NCBI GenBank assembly: GCA_030549795.1
Contig: JAUQQO010000053.1
Location: 62,001 to 126,000 of the forward strand
DNA length: 64,000 bases
Source of the DNA: Pseudomonadota bacterium
GTDB taxonomy: Bacteria; Pseudomonadota; Alphaproteobacteria; Geminicoccales; Geminicoccaceae
Reading direction: 5' to 3'
The translations under genes and the position numbers were made by a program. The notes under the pieces are model-generated. The model did no database searches, had not been told where the DNA came from, and saw only the letters and a list, made by a program, of their open reading frames with translations. Position 1 is the stretch's first letter. Each line of letters opens with the position of its first letter. Below, piece after piece: positions 17,924 to 25,968 of the stretch.

Positions 17924-18640
17924 ATGCTCACGCGCGAGCTCATTCGCTCCGGTTGGGTCCAACGTCTTGTGCGCGCTGCGGGCGTGCCCGGCGCGCTCGA
18001 TGAGCAAGCGCTCGCCGCCTCGCGCGCTGCGTGTCTCGCCGCGCGCCCGAGCACGGGTGATGTATGGGTGTTCGGCTACGGCTCGTTGATGTGGAACCCC
18101 TGCTTCAACTTCGTCGAGCGCCGGGTGGTACGCGTGTTCGGCTGGCACCGCCGTTTCTGCCTTTGGACGACGCTCGGGCGAGGCACGCCCGAGCGCCCGG
18201 GGCTCATGCTCGGCCTCGAGTGCGGCGGCTCCTGCCTCGGCGTCGCCTTCCGCATCGCGGCGGCCGAGGTGGAGAGCGAGCTCGACATCGTCTGGCGCCG
18301 CGAGATGGTCACCGCCGCCTATCGGCCAATCTGGGTGCGCGCCCGCAGCCGGGAGGAATCGATCTGGGCGATCGCCTTTGCGATCAACCGCGCGCATCCC
18401 CGATACGCCGGTCGGTTGTCGGAAGCGCGAATTGTCGAGGCCCTCGCCACCGCCTCGGGCCCCCTCGGTCGCTGCTCTGACTATCTGTTCGAGACCTTAA
18501 AGCACCTGGAGGCCTTGGGGATTGCCGATCCGCACTTGCGGGCGCTCGCGCGCGCCGTGCGCGCGCGTCAGAAATCGGACGTGCGCGCCGATGAGCTGAC
18601 GGCAATCGAGGCGTCGGAACGCGACATGGTTAACAGCTGA
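17924..18640 (+). CDS. chaC: Gamma-glutamylcyclotransferase, ChaC family
   Basis: A 238-residue cytosolic enzyme of the ChaC family, which splits glutathione into 5-oxoproline and Cys-Gly. The substrate-binding loop VFGYGSLMWNP is at about residues 49-59. RVFGWHRRFCLWTTLGRGTP and RREMVTAAYRPIWVRAR, which carries the catalytic glutamate, are typical. The C-terminal segment GRCSDYLFETLKHLEALGI is also characteristic. ATG 17924 follows GGGGTGGAGAG. It stands alone, 59 bp after rsmD. In its last codons and beyond lies the regulatory region of the RTX gene. Confidence 0.92.
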   Translation: MLTRELIRSGWVQRLVRAAGVPGALDEQALAASRAACLAARPSTGDVWVFGYGSLMWNPCFNFVERRVVRVFGWHRRFCLWTTLGRGTPERPGLMLGLECGGSCLGVAFRIAAAEVESELDIVWRREMVTAAYRPIWVRARSREESIWAIAFAINRAHPRYAGRLSEARIVEALATASGPLGRCSDYLFETLKHLEALGIADPHLRALARAVRARQKSDVRADELTAIEASERDMVNS

Positions 18641-18656
18641 TCATACCCGCGTGCCG

Positions 18657-18671
18657 TTAACCAACGCTTAA
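18657..18671. promoter_or_regulatory. Full CtrA-like box (TTAA-N7-TTAA) upstream of the RTX gene
   Basis: The sequence TTAACCAACGCTTAACC contains TTAA, seven bases, and TTAA again, followed by CC, which matches the CtrA consensus TTAA-N7-TTAA. It lies 94 bp upstream of the RTX gene's GTG start and after the stop of chaC. CtrA is the alphaproteobacterial cell-cycle and motility response regulator. In AT-poor DNA such a match is unlikely by chance, but binding has not been shown. Confidence 0.6.
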
Positions 18672-18764
18672 CCAAGGCGTCCTTCCCGCTGCCGCTTAAG
18701 AGACGGGCGAGCGCAACGCGCCCGCGGGTGGCTTTCCGCGGGGTCAGCTCCGGGAAGGACGACT

Positions 18765-20693
18765 GTGAACAGGATCTTGTTCCTCCGTCATTTCGACCAG
18801 CTCCTCGATCCGACCTGGCCACCCTCGAGCCATGCGTGGATGCGGGAATTCGGCACCGCCAATTTCCGCTGGTCGATTCGGCCGTTCAGCGGTGCGGACG
18901 CGCCACGGATCAAGACTTCGCTTCAGGGAGCTCCGGGGTCGAAGGTTTTCGACGTCTGCGTCGCCGACCGCCACTTCGGTAAGGTCGCAGGGCTCGCCCT
19001 TTCCCTGGACGATGCGCTCTTAGGCCAGCTCGGGCGGGTCCAGATCAAGAACTTCGCCGATGTGCGCCTCGACCTCGGCGACGGCATCTTTTCGGCGCCC
19101 ACGCCGGGTAACGCGGTGACGGTGCGGATCACCAATCTCGTACGCGGCTCGGTTGACGCGACCGACATGGATGCGCCGTTGCGGTTGTTGTTGGATTTCG
19201 TCAACAATCCCTACACGCGGCCCAATCTGTTCACCGCCAATTTGACCGAGCACGACGACTGGGTCGAGGTCGGTTGGGGTAGACTGGGCAACGGGCGTAG
19301 TATTCTTCCCACCTACAACGGCCGCGATACCGAAATCCGCATTGATCTCGGCAACGGCAACGATACTTATCTCTCGAATGTGGCCTTTGCCTCAAAAGAT
19401 TATATCGTAGGAGGGTTCGGCAACGACAAAATCTACGCGGGCGGCGGGGACGATCTGATCTTCGGCGATCAGGACGAACGCGGGTTCGCCTCGACCATCG
19501 ACGTCAAAGTCGAAATTGCCTTCCGTTCCGAATCCGCTGATTTCCGCAATCTGTTCGGCTGGTACGACCGGGTGACCGGTGAGGCGCGCGTGCTTCTCGC
19601 CAACACCGATCTCGACAGCAATCCGGATGTCCTCCGTTTTGCTGCCGAACTCGCGCTCTCACTGGAACAGTGGCGCAACATGGAGTTCTTCCTCGTGCCC
19701 AACGGCTGGGCGGAGAACTCTTGGCTCGCCGACGGCGATCCGAGCCAACTCGAGCTGCAAGTGGTGCGCGAAGGTGGTCGCTGGGTCATCAAGGATCTCG
19801 CAACCGGCTTCGTGCTCCGCGGAGCCGATGGCGTTGACGCGCTGTTCACCCAGACCTCCAAGAACCCGAACGGTTGGCAGGCTGGCCATCTCGTCGATCT
19901 CGATGGCGGTGCCCGCGATTTCGCGCTGTTCTTTGAGGATCTGCCGTCGCGCTCGAGCGATTTCGACGACGCCGTATTTTCGGTGCGCACGCGGGTGGAG
20001 AGTGGACTTCCCGGCAACGACAATCTGAACGGAGGAGCCGGCGACGATCATCTCTGGGGTGGGCCGGACTTCGGGCGCTACACCCTCAAATATTTAATCG
20101 ACCCCGACTTCGATCTCTTCGGGAATACCTACGCTGCCTCGGACGCTTATGCCTATGCGACGATCAACGAATTCGGCAATATCGTGGTTACGATTGGCGG
20201 TTCGTTGCAGGCCCTTGCGCTCATCGAATTGTCGGATGGCGAACGGGCTCTGATGCTGATCCAGCTTACCGGGGAGCTCTATGGCGAAGCCAACGTCACC
20301 ATCACCAACGATTTCCTGGTCGATACGTTCGCGAACTTTGCCGGTGATGTGAATGTCCAGGTCATTCCGATTGAAGATTTCGAAGGGCCTCTCGTTCTCT
20401 TCAATGAAACCGAGATCTTCGAAGGCGACATTCTCCACGGTGGCTCGGGCCGCGACACCTTCTGGTTCAATGACGGCGACGGTGTCGACGTGATCATGGA
20501 CTTCGAGCCGGGCGTCGATCAGTTGCGTTTGGAGCGGGGCGAGCCAATCCGCCAGACCGCTGTTACCGACCTGCGCTGGGGTCCGGGGCTGTTGATCGAA
20601 CATGGCGGTGATGGCGACGCCGTGTTCCTCTTGGGCATTCGCCAGCCCCTGAACTTCATTGGAAGCGCTTCGGGCTATGACATCTACAGCTGA
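18765..20693 (+). CDS. RTX-type calcium-binding protein with DUF4114-like segment
   Basis: A 642-residue, aspartate-rich acidic protein with no Sec signal peptide, as expected for type I secretion. Nonapeptide-type RTX repeats occur as GGFGNDKIYAGGGDDLIFGD near residue 210, GNDNLNGGAGDDHLWGG near residue 420 and LHGGSGRDTFWFNDGDGVD near residue 560. The segment LVDLDGGARDFALFFEDLPS, followed by SSDFDDAVFSVRTRV (near residues 370-410), resembles DUF4114, a domain of extracellular adhesins and lectins. The C-terminus ends GYDIYS, a short hydrophobic/acidic tail as in RTX export signals. Start GTG 18765 follows GGGAAGGA. No ABC/HlyD/TolC transporter is in the window. A CtrA-like box lies upstream. 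Probable role: a secreted or surface adhesin; the substrate is unknown. Confidence 0.85.
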   Translation: MNRILFLRHFDQLLDPTWPPSSHAWMREFGTANFRWSIRPFSGADAPRIKTSLQGAPGSKVFDVCVADRHFGKVAGLALSLDDALLGQLGRVQIKNFADVRLDLGDGIFSAPTPGNAVTVRITNLVRGSVDATDMDAPLRLLLDFVNNPYTRPNLFTANLTEHDDWVEVGWGRLGNGRSILPTYNGRDTEIRIDLGNGNDTYLSNVAFASKDYIVGGFGNDKIYAGGGDDLIFGDQDERGFASTIDVKVEIAFRSESADFRNLFGWYDRVTGEARVLLANTDLDSNPDVLRFAAELALSLEQWRNMEFFLVPNGWAENSWLADGDPSQLELQVVREGGRWVIKDLATGFVLRGADGVDALFTQTSKNPNGWQAGHLVDLDGGARDFALFFEDLPSRSSDFDDAVFSVRTRVESGLPGNDNLNGGAGDDHLWGGPDFGRYTLKYLIDPDFDLFGNTYAASDAYAYATINEFGNIVVTIGGSLQALALIELSDGERALMLIQLTGELYGEANVTITNDFLVDTFANFAGDVNVQVIPIEDFEGPLVLFNETEIFEGDILHGGSGRDTFWFNDGDGVDVIMDFEPGVDQLRLERGEPIRQTAVTDLRWGPGLLIEHGGDGDAVFLLGIRQPLNFIGSASGYDIYS

Positions 20694-20736
20694 CCACTCG
20701 TTCAATCCTCATAGATCCTCTCTTCAGGACCGAGCC

Positions 20737-21000
20737 ATGCGTTGGACGATCTTCCTCTTGGCGTTGGTAGTGGCGAGCCCGGTGCGGCCAGTGCTCGCCG
20801 CCCCGGAACAACTCGTCGACGGGGTCCTTGCGCGGGTGACCGCGCAAGGGCTTCGCGGCACCGACTTTCGAGTCGACGGGAGCGCGCGTGCATCCGCATA
20901 TGGCGCCAACTCTCGCTCCGCTGCGGTCCTGCACCTCTACGCCGATCGCCGCGAAATGTGGGCGAGCAGCACGAGCCGCGCTGCCGCACGTTCGCGTTAA
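20737..21000 (+). CDS. Small secreted protein, possible member of the local LDxVxAG family
   Basis: An 87-residue protein with a Sec signal peptide (MRWTIFLLALVVASPVRPVL, cleavage after VLA). The mature start EQLVDGVLARVTAQG is a loose match to the L-x(3)-LDxVxAG motif of the other small proteins nearby. The rest is rich in Ala, Ser and Arg, with many alternating small residues (GSARASAYGANSRSAAV, ASSTSRAAARSR). It lies 43 bp after the RTX gene on the same strand. No known domain is recognised. Because the motif match is weak, family membership is uncertain. Confidence 0.6.
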   Translation: MRWTIFLLALVVASPVRPVLAAPEQLVDGVLARVTAQGLRGTDFRVDGSARASAYGANSRSAAVLHLYADRREMWASSTSRAAARSR

Positions 21001-21111
21001 CCCCTACGCCTTCAGGCGGATCACCTCACGATTGCTTGCTCCAAAACGCCCTCGCTGCCAGTGTCAATCCGAGGTCTAAGCCGCACGCGGCGTTGAGGAT
21101 TGCGAGGACGC

Positions 21112-21579
21112 ATGCGCCAGCTGGTGTTCGCTTTGATCCTCGCCCTCGGAACGGCGACAGTAGCGACGGGCAGCGTTCGCGCCGAGCAAATGCTGAGCCC
21201 GGCGCAACTGGACGAGGTGATCGCGGGCTCGTCGTCGCCGGCCCTTGCCGGGCGTCTTGAACGGTTGCGTGCCAAATTGGCGCGTCTTTCTGCCCGTAGC
21301 GGAAGCGAAAAGGCGCGGGCGCGACTCGCGGCCTCGATCGCACGGCTCGAAGCCGCACTCGCAGCCGCCGGCAACGGAAGCAATTCGGGGGACGGATCCA
21401 AGCCCGGGAGCGGAACGGCGACCGCCGAGGCTGGGGCGTCAGGCGACGTCACGATTACGAGCGAAGCGACGGAGATCCACCCCGGTGGCGGCAAAGCGCG
21501 GGCTCGTGCCGAGGCCTACGCGACAGGGGGCCGCAGCGCGCGGGCAGCCTCGTCTGCCTCGGTGAGCGTGCGCCGCTGA
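21112..21579 (+). CDS. Small secreted protein with LSPAQLDEVIAG motif and coiled-coil segment
   Basis: A 155-residue exported protein. The signal peptide is residues 1-24 (RQLVFALILALGTATVATGS, cleavage near VRA). Directly behind it is MLSPAQLDEVIAGSSS, the motif shared with three minus-strand genes. Residues 45-85 form a regular, charged helix likely to coil (LERLRAKLARLSARSGSEKA). From residue 90 on the chain is Gly/Ser/Ala-rich, with alternating small residues (GNGSNSGDGSKPGSG, ARAEAYATGG, ARAASSASVSVRR). ATG 21112, behind GCGAGGACGC, is chosen over TTG 21100, which would put charged residues in front of the signal. Candidate subunit of the proposed fibre system. Confidence 0.68.
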   Translation: MRQLVFALILALGTATVATGSVRAEQMLSPAQLDEVIAGSSSPALAGRLERLRAKLARLSARSGSEKARARLAASIARLEAALAAAGNGSNSGDGSKPGSGTATAEAGASGDVTITSEATEIHPGGGKARARAEAYATGGRSARAASSASVSVRR

Positions 21580-21644
21580 AGACGGCGTACGGTTCAACCA
21601 CTCGTGCCGAACCGCTTTGCTGCGCCGGGAGTCGCCTCTCGTGA

Positions 21645-24020
21645 CTAAGCGCGAACGCGCTCGAGCCAGTCGCGCCACATTTCTTTAAAGGCGCATTCGA
21701 GTTCGCGTGCCGCCCTGGTGCCATCGCACAAGGGGCTGCGGCGCACTTGCTCGCGCTGACCGAGACGGATCCCGGCAAGACGGGCGGGATCTGCCGCGAG
21801 CTCCAGCGCCACCTCGACGTAGTCTGCGGGATCGTCGGCGATCCATTCCGGGCGTCGGATCGCGGTGAGCATCATCGCGCCTTGACGCGAGACCGGTTGC
21901 CAGCTCGGGAGGGTGACTACCGGCACGCCCATCCACAAGGCATCGAGCGTCGTCTGCCCGCCCCCGAAGGGGAAAGGATCGAGCGCGATATCCACATCGT
22001 TATATTCAGCGAGCATCTCGAGGTAACCGGAGGCCGGACGTAAGATAAGGCGCGCAGGATCGACCCCCTCGGCTGCGAACGCTGCACGCACCTCTTGCAT
22101 GACTTCAGGGTCGGCGAGAGTCTTCCACTTCAACAACAGTCTAGAGGCGGGAAGACGGCGCAAGATCGTCGCCCAGGTAGCGATCACCTCCCGCGTAAGT
22201 TTGCTCACGTTATTGAAACTCGCAAAGGTCACCCGACCCGACAAAAGAGAAGGTGGGAGCTGTAAATCCGGCGCTGATTCGGGAGGATTGAGTACGAAGC
22301 GGCCTCCAGCGAGGTGGATGACACGTTCACTGAAAGCGTCTTCCTCTCCCGGGGCAACCGAGACCGGATCCATTATGATCCAGTCGATCTCGCTGAGCCC
22401 CGTGGTGAAGGGATAGCCGAGCCAGGTCGCTTGTACGGGAGCCGGCTTGAGCGCAAAGCACAGAAGGCGATTGCCAGCGGTATGACCCGCGAGGTCTACG
22501 AGGATATCGATCTTTTCTTGCCGCACCAGTTCGGCGAGAGCGCGGTCGGACAGTCCGCCGACCCGATGCCACGCCCTGCCGATGCGCTTGAGCCGCGTGC
22601 TCACCGAGTCTTCGATAGAACCCGTGAAATAGAAGAATACGGCAAAGCGCTCGTGATCCAAGGCCTCGAGGATCGGCGCCAGCATGAAGCCCACGGGATG
22701 GCGGTTGAGATCAGCGGACACAAAGCCGATGCGGAGCGGGCGGTCGGCGCAGCGCTCGTTTTCCCAACTGCGGTAGCGGTCGCGGCGATTGCCGAATCGT
22801 TCACCGAAGCGACGATGAGCGGCTACGACCGTCACCCGATCGAGGGACGGGTCGAAACAACTGCACCAGAGGAGATTATCGAAGGCAGCCGCCATCGACG
22901 GATCGAAGTGCAGCGCCTGCTCGAACGCCGCGCGTGCCTCGGCGAAACGACCGAGGTCCATGAAGATGTTCCCGCGATTGCTGTGGACCACGGGGTCGCC
23001 CGGCTTCAGCGCGAGGGCGTCATCATAGGCCTTGAGCGCCTCGCTCGGCCGCCCCAGCACGCGCAGGATGTTGCCGCGCTCGACGAGGGCCTCGAAGTAG
23101 GCCGGGTCGAGGGCGAGGGCGCGGTCCACTGCGTGCAGCGCCTCCTCGCCCCGCCCGAGCCGCATGAGGGCGACGGCGCGACCGAGATGGGTGGCGGGCT
23201 CATCGTCCGCGCAGGCGAGCGACTGTTGGAACGCCGTGAGCGCGTCGCTTTCACGATCGAGTTCGATCAACACGAGCCCGCGCTCGCAGTGGGCGCGGGC
23301 GTGGTCGGGTGCGAGGGCGGTGGCAGCCTCCAATGCGGCGAGAGCCTCCTCGTGACGGTTGCACCCGCGCAAGGCGCAGCCGTACCAGTAAAGGAGTTCG
23401 GCTGAGTTCGCCCCCGCGGCACGCGCCGCTTCCACAACCGCGACTGCTTCCTCGTGCCGGCTGCGGCGCACCAGGAACTCGACTTGGTTAAGACGCGCGG
23501 GTAGATATGCGGGGTCGTAGGCCGTCGCTTCTGCGAACTTTTGCAACGCCTCTTCCTCATATCCCTGCGCCAGCAAAACAAGGCCGAGGTCGTTGAGTGC
23601 CGGCACGAGATCCGGCTTCTGTGCAAGGGCGGACTCGAGTTCGCGGCGTGCTTCGTCAAGATGGCCCGAGCGCCAGAGAAGGCGCCCGCGATCCGCGCGG
23701 ATAAGAGGATCCTCGGGTGCGACCGCACGCGCCGCCTCGAGATCGGCGAGCGCCTCGGCGTAGCGGTGAAGGTGTTCTAAGAGACGGGCGCGATTCTGTC
23801 GTGCGAAGAGCAGATTGGGCGCGCGCGCGATGGCCTCGCTCCAAGCGGAAAGCGCCTCATCGAGGTGTCCGTCTCGTTGTGCCCGCGCGGCGCGCAAGGC
23901 AGCGGACCAGCCACTGTTGGGATCGAGCTGGGCTAGCGCGCGTGCAAGTGCTTCGTCTTCGTGACTGGCCAAAGCTGCAAGTGCGCGCGCAACGATCGCC
24001 CGTTCAGATTCCGCGAGCAC
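21645..24020 (-). CDS. TPR protein with O-GlcNAc transferase-like (SPINDLY, GT41) domain
   Basis: A 791-residue cytosolic glycosyltransferase. About ten TPR units fill residues 40-400 (for example RGRLLWRSGHLDEARRELES and YFEALVERGNILRVLGRPSE). The GT41 domain follows: RIGFVSADLNRHPVGFMLAP with the catalytic-site His, LVDLAGHTAGNRLLCFALKP, QATWLGYPFTTGLSEIDWII, RLLLKWKTL with the phosphate-binding Lys, and DPFPFGGGQTTLDALWMGVP. Bacterial members add sugars to Ser/Thr of proteins such as flagellins and adhesins; the donor is unknown. Start is GTG 24018-24020. The gene lies between the small Ser/Thr-rich secreted-protein genes, on the minus strand after a terminator, so those proteins are candidate acceptors. 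That link is inferred from position alone. Confidence 0.88.
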   Translation of the reverse strand: MLAESERAIVARALAALASHEDEALARALAQLDPNSGWSAALRAARAQRDGHLDEALSAWSEAIARAPNLLFARQNRARLLEHLHRYAEALADLEAARAVAPEDPLIRADRGRLLWRSGHLDEARRELESALAQKPDLVPALNDLGLVLLAQGYEEEALQKFAEATAYDPAYLPARLNQVEFLVRRSRHEEAVAVVEAARAAGANSAELLYWYGCALRGCNRHEEALAALEAATALAPDHARAHCERGLVLIELDRESDALTAFQQSLACADDEPATHLGRAVALMRLGRGEEALHAVDRALALDPAYFEALVERGNILRVLGRPSEALKAYDDALALKPGDPVVHSNRGNIFMDLGRFAEARAAFEQALHFDPSMAAAFDNLLWCSCFDPSLDRVTVVAAHRRFGERFGNRRDRYRSWENERCADRPLRIGFVSADLNRHPVGFMLAPILEALDHERFAVFFYFTGSIEDSVSTRLKRIGRAWHRVGGLSDRALAELVRQEKIDILVDLAGHTAGNRLLCFALKPAPVQATWLGYPFTTGLSEIDWIIMDPVSVAPGEEDAFSERVIHLAGGRFVLNPPESAPDLQLPPSLLSGRVTFASFNNVSKLTREVIATWATILRRLPASRLLLKWKTLADPEVMQEVRAAFAAEGVDPARLILRPASGYLEMLAEYNDVDIALDPFPFGGGQTTLDALWMGVPVVTLPSWQPVSRQGAMMLTAIRRPEWIADDPADYVEVALELAADPARLAGIRLGQREQVRRSPLCDGTRAARELECAFKEMWRDWLERVRA

Positions 24021-24109
24021 GCCCTACCCTTTCGCACTCTGGCACCGCCCAGGTTGTCGTTCATCAGCTGGTTTTTTCCGGCACGCGCTCTTGATCAAGG
24101 GTGTCAATG

Positions 24110-24137
24110 AAAAGGGGCACCCGAAGGTGCCCCCCTT
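24110..24137 (-). terminator. Intrinsic terminator with UUCG tetraloop
   Basis: Read on the minus strand, GGGGCACC, loop TTCG, GGTGCCCC, then TTTTC form an eight-pair GC-rich hairpin with an extra-stable UUCG loop and a short T run. It lies 47 bp beyond the stop of the small secreted-protein gene at 24185-24601 and separates it from the GT41 gene. On the plus strand the hairpin is also followed by CCTTTTG, but no plus-strand gene ends here. Confidence 0.8.
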
Positions 24138-24184
24138 TTGCGCGCGGACGCCAGAGTTCGGCCGCGCTGCTATTCGTGCTTCGA

Positions 24185-24601
24185 TTACGGAATCGTGAGC
24201 AACACGACCGAGATATCGAGATCGCCCGCCGAGGCATAACCCCGTCCCGAGGCGGTCGAGCTCGTGCCGCTGCCGCTCGCGCTCGTCGAAGAGCGAGCGA
24301 TCCGCCTGGACACGGCCGAGGCCGAGATCAGCGTGCCGCTCGTGTTGCGGGTCTCGGTAAGCGTGTCTTCGGTCTCGCTGCTGTTGCTGGTCGAGCTCGA
24401 TGCGCTCGTGTTGCCGGCACCGTTCGCCCATGCGGTCGAAGCAGCCCAGCTCAACCGCGCCCTGAGGTCGTTGATCGTCAGCGCAGCGGTGATCTCGTCC
24501 ATCTGATCAGCCGACAGACGGATGGGCTCACCGGCTTGCGCGGCACCGGCAACCGCCAAGCCAGCGGCTCCCGCCATCAGCATCACGCTCAGTTTCGTCA
24601 T
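24185..24601 (-). CDS. Small secreted Ser/Thr-rich protein with LSADQMDEITAA motif
   Basis: A 138-residue exported protein. The ATG at 24599-24601 lies behind GAGGAGGGAACG; the longer open frame to 24829 lacks a signal peptide. Residues 1-23 are a Sec signal ending GAAQA. The motif IRLSADQMDEITAALTIND follows, the local family motif with AA instead of AG. The rest is strongly Ser/Thr-rich (GNTSASSSTSNSSETEDTL, RSSTSASGSGTSSTASGRG), and the last residues form a hydrophobic strand (DLDISVVLLTIP). It is the last gene of a minus-strand group of three similar small proteins and is followed by a terminator. The low-complexity part could be a fibre or adhesin repeat and a possible glycosylation target. 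Function unknown. Confidence 0.72.
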   Translation of the reverse strand: MTKLSVMLMAGAAGLAVAGAAQAGEPIRLSADQMDEITAALTINDLRARLSWAASTAWANGAGNTSASSSTSNSSETEDTLTETRNTSGTLISASAVSRRIARSSTSASGSGTSSTASGRGYASAGDLDISVVLLTIP

Positions 24602-24693
24602 CGACGTTCCCTCCTCACCGTTCGTCGACCCGAGCCGGCCCATCCAGCTCACCAGCCGACAGGAAAACTCTCGCAGGAAAAGCGCATCAGCCG

Positions 24694-25047
24694 TCACGGC
24701 ACCCACTGGCTCGACACCTCGAGGCGGCCCGAAGCTCGGGCCGAGGACGCTCCCGGCCCCGATCCCGAGCCCGATCCCCGCGCGCTCGCCCGGACGTCCA
24801 ACCTCGAGGTCGTAGTCCCATTCCTCCACTCGTACTGGGCAACGAACCGCGCTTCATTCGCGGTCTGCGTCGATGCGACGGCATTACCACTGGCACGAGC
24901 ATCCACGAGCGAGAGCGCATAGCCCTGCCAGGCGCCTGCCGCGACACGATCCAGTTCCACAGGTGTGAGGCGATGGACCTCGCCGGCCGACGCGCTCAGG
25001 TTCCACGCGATCATCAAGGCCGGCGCACCGAGCAACAGACTCCGCAT
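24694..25047 (-). CDS. Small secreted protein with LTPVELDRVAAG motif
   Basis: A 117-residue exported protein in the middle of three minus-strand small genes. The ATG at 25045-25047 gives a clear signal peptide (MRSLLLGAPALMIAWNLSAS, cleavage near ASA); the frame starts earlier, at 25077, but only adds charged residues. Directly after the signal comes HRLTPVELDRVAAGAWQGY. The centre is mixed (NAVASTQTANEARFVAQYEW), and the tail is Gly/Ser-rich ([20 protein letters not shown]) and ends LEVSSQWVP, a short strand like those at the ends of the neighbouring small proteins. No known domain. The next gene lies 92 bp downstream. Confidence 0.7.
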   Translation of the reverse strand: MRSLLLGAPALMIAWNLSASAGEVHRLTPVELDRVAAGAWQGYALSLVDARASGNAVASTQTANEARFVAQYEWRNGTTTSRLDVRASARGSGSGSGPGASSARASGRLEVSSQWVP

Positions 25048-25220
25048 GACGTCACGCTCCCTCTCGCTTGCCGTCACACCGCACGATCTTTTCTGCGCCG
25101 GCTTCGCGCAACGGCACTTCGGACGGATCCCACCAATGGCTGAGGGGAGTCCTCAAGGCGACTAACCTACGCCTGGAGCTCCAGATCATTTCGGTAACTC
25201 ATCCCCGACCGAACGCACCG

Positions 25221-25658
25221 TCAGTTGGGGAGTTTGACAGCTTGCACCGACACGTAGCTGTAATCGACGACGAACCATCGCCCACCGAACCGGCGGCGGA
25301 TGTCTACCCGGAACACGCGGTCGAAGGGACCGCTCACCTGCACATCGGCAGAGCTCGAGGCTGAAGGCGCGTCTCCGACACCCATGCCCATCGCCAAAGC
25401 GGTGCCGCGCGCCGTTGCGCCGTTCCCGTCGGTCGCCGCCGAGAGATCGAGATCGGCGCGCGCGCTCGAGCTCAAGCTTCCATCCGCTGATGCTTGGGCG
25501 TCGCCTTCGATGCCAAAGGTCGCCCCCGCCACCACCCGATCGAGAGACGCCCCATCCAGGCGCATGAGCGAGCCCGTCTCACCGGCCAGCGCTGGAGCCG
25601 CACTCGCGAGGGCTGCGATCACGAGCAAAGCTGCCAGGTCGGATCTTTTCTCTTCCAT
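25221..25658 (-). CDS. Small secreted protein with LDGASLDRVVAG motif
   Basis: A 145-residue exported protein, first of the three minus-strand small genes. ATG 25656-25658 follows GGGGGAAACGCC. Signal peptide: residues 1-25 (DLAALLVIAALASAAPALAG). The motif MRLDGASLDRVVAGATFGI follows. The centre alternates small residues (GDAQASADGSLSSSARADLD, ATDGNGATARG) and the C-terminal third becomes strand-like and more ordered (VQVSGPFDRVFRVDIRRRFG, FVVDYSYVSVQAV). The intergenic region upstream shares an exact-looking element with the region before the RTX gene. It is divergent from the C39 peptidase gene. A candidate fibre subunit or adaptor; the evidence is gene order and the shared motif. Confidence 0.72.
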   Translation of the reverse strand: MEEKRSDLAALLVIAALASAAPALAGETGSLMRLDGASLDRVVAGATFGIEGDAQASADGSLSSSARADLDLSAATDGNGATARGTALAMGMGVGDAPSASSSADVQVSGPFDRVFRVDIRRRFGGRWFVVDYSYVSVQAVKLPN

Positions 25659-25968
25659 GGCGTTTCCCCCCGCGCCCTAGGGGCTTAGCCCCTCGGAAGC
25701 GACTGAGTAGTGAGGCATCGGCTAACCGACCACCCGTGCTGTTAACCAACGCCCGTTTCGCGCTCGTCACAAGCGAGCAAAAGGTGGAAATGCTACCACT
25801 TTCGTAGTGTTGCGCAGAGTGCGCGGGCCGCTCCGCATTTCGCGCCGGGCCCTGCGGCCACCTCCGCACACGATTGACAGGGCGAAAGCTCTGCGTGATG
25901 CGAGGGTCCCAGTCGATCCCAGTGACCCTTCCTGTGGGGCGCGATGCGCAGCTGAGAGGGGCCAGTCC
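25659..25968. promoter_or_regulatory. Divergent regulatory region between small secreted-protein and C39 peptidase genes
   Basis: This 310-base interval should hold promoters for the minus-strand small-protein group and for the plus-strand peptidase-barrel pair. It contains CGTGCTGTTAACCAACGC at about 25735-25752; the same 18 bases, with one difference (C for T), occur upstream of the RTX gene at about 18650-18667. There the element is the first half of the CtrA-like box; here the second TTAA is absent. No gene is visible. Confidence 0.5.

Noticed and set aside
20737-25658. Small proteins as class II bacteriocins with a C39 exporter
   Set aside because: They carry Sec signal peptides, and the peptidase lacks an ABC transporter; no immunity-like gene is seen.
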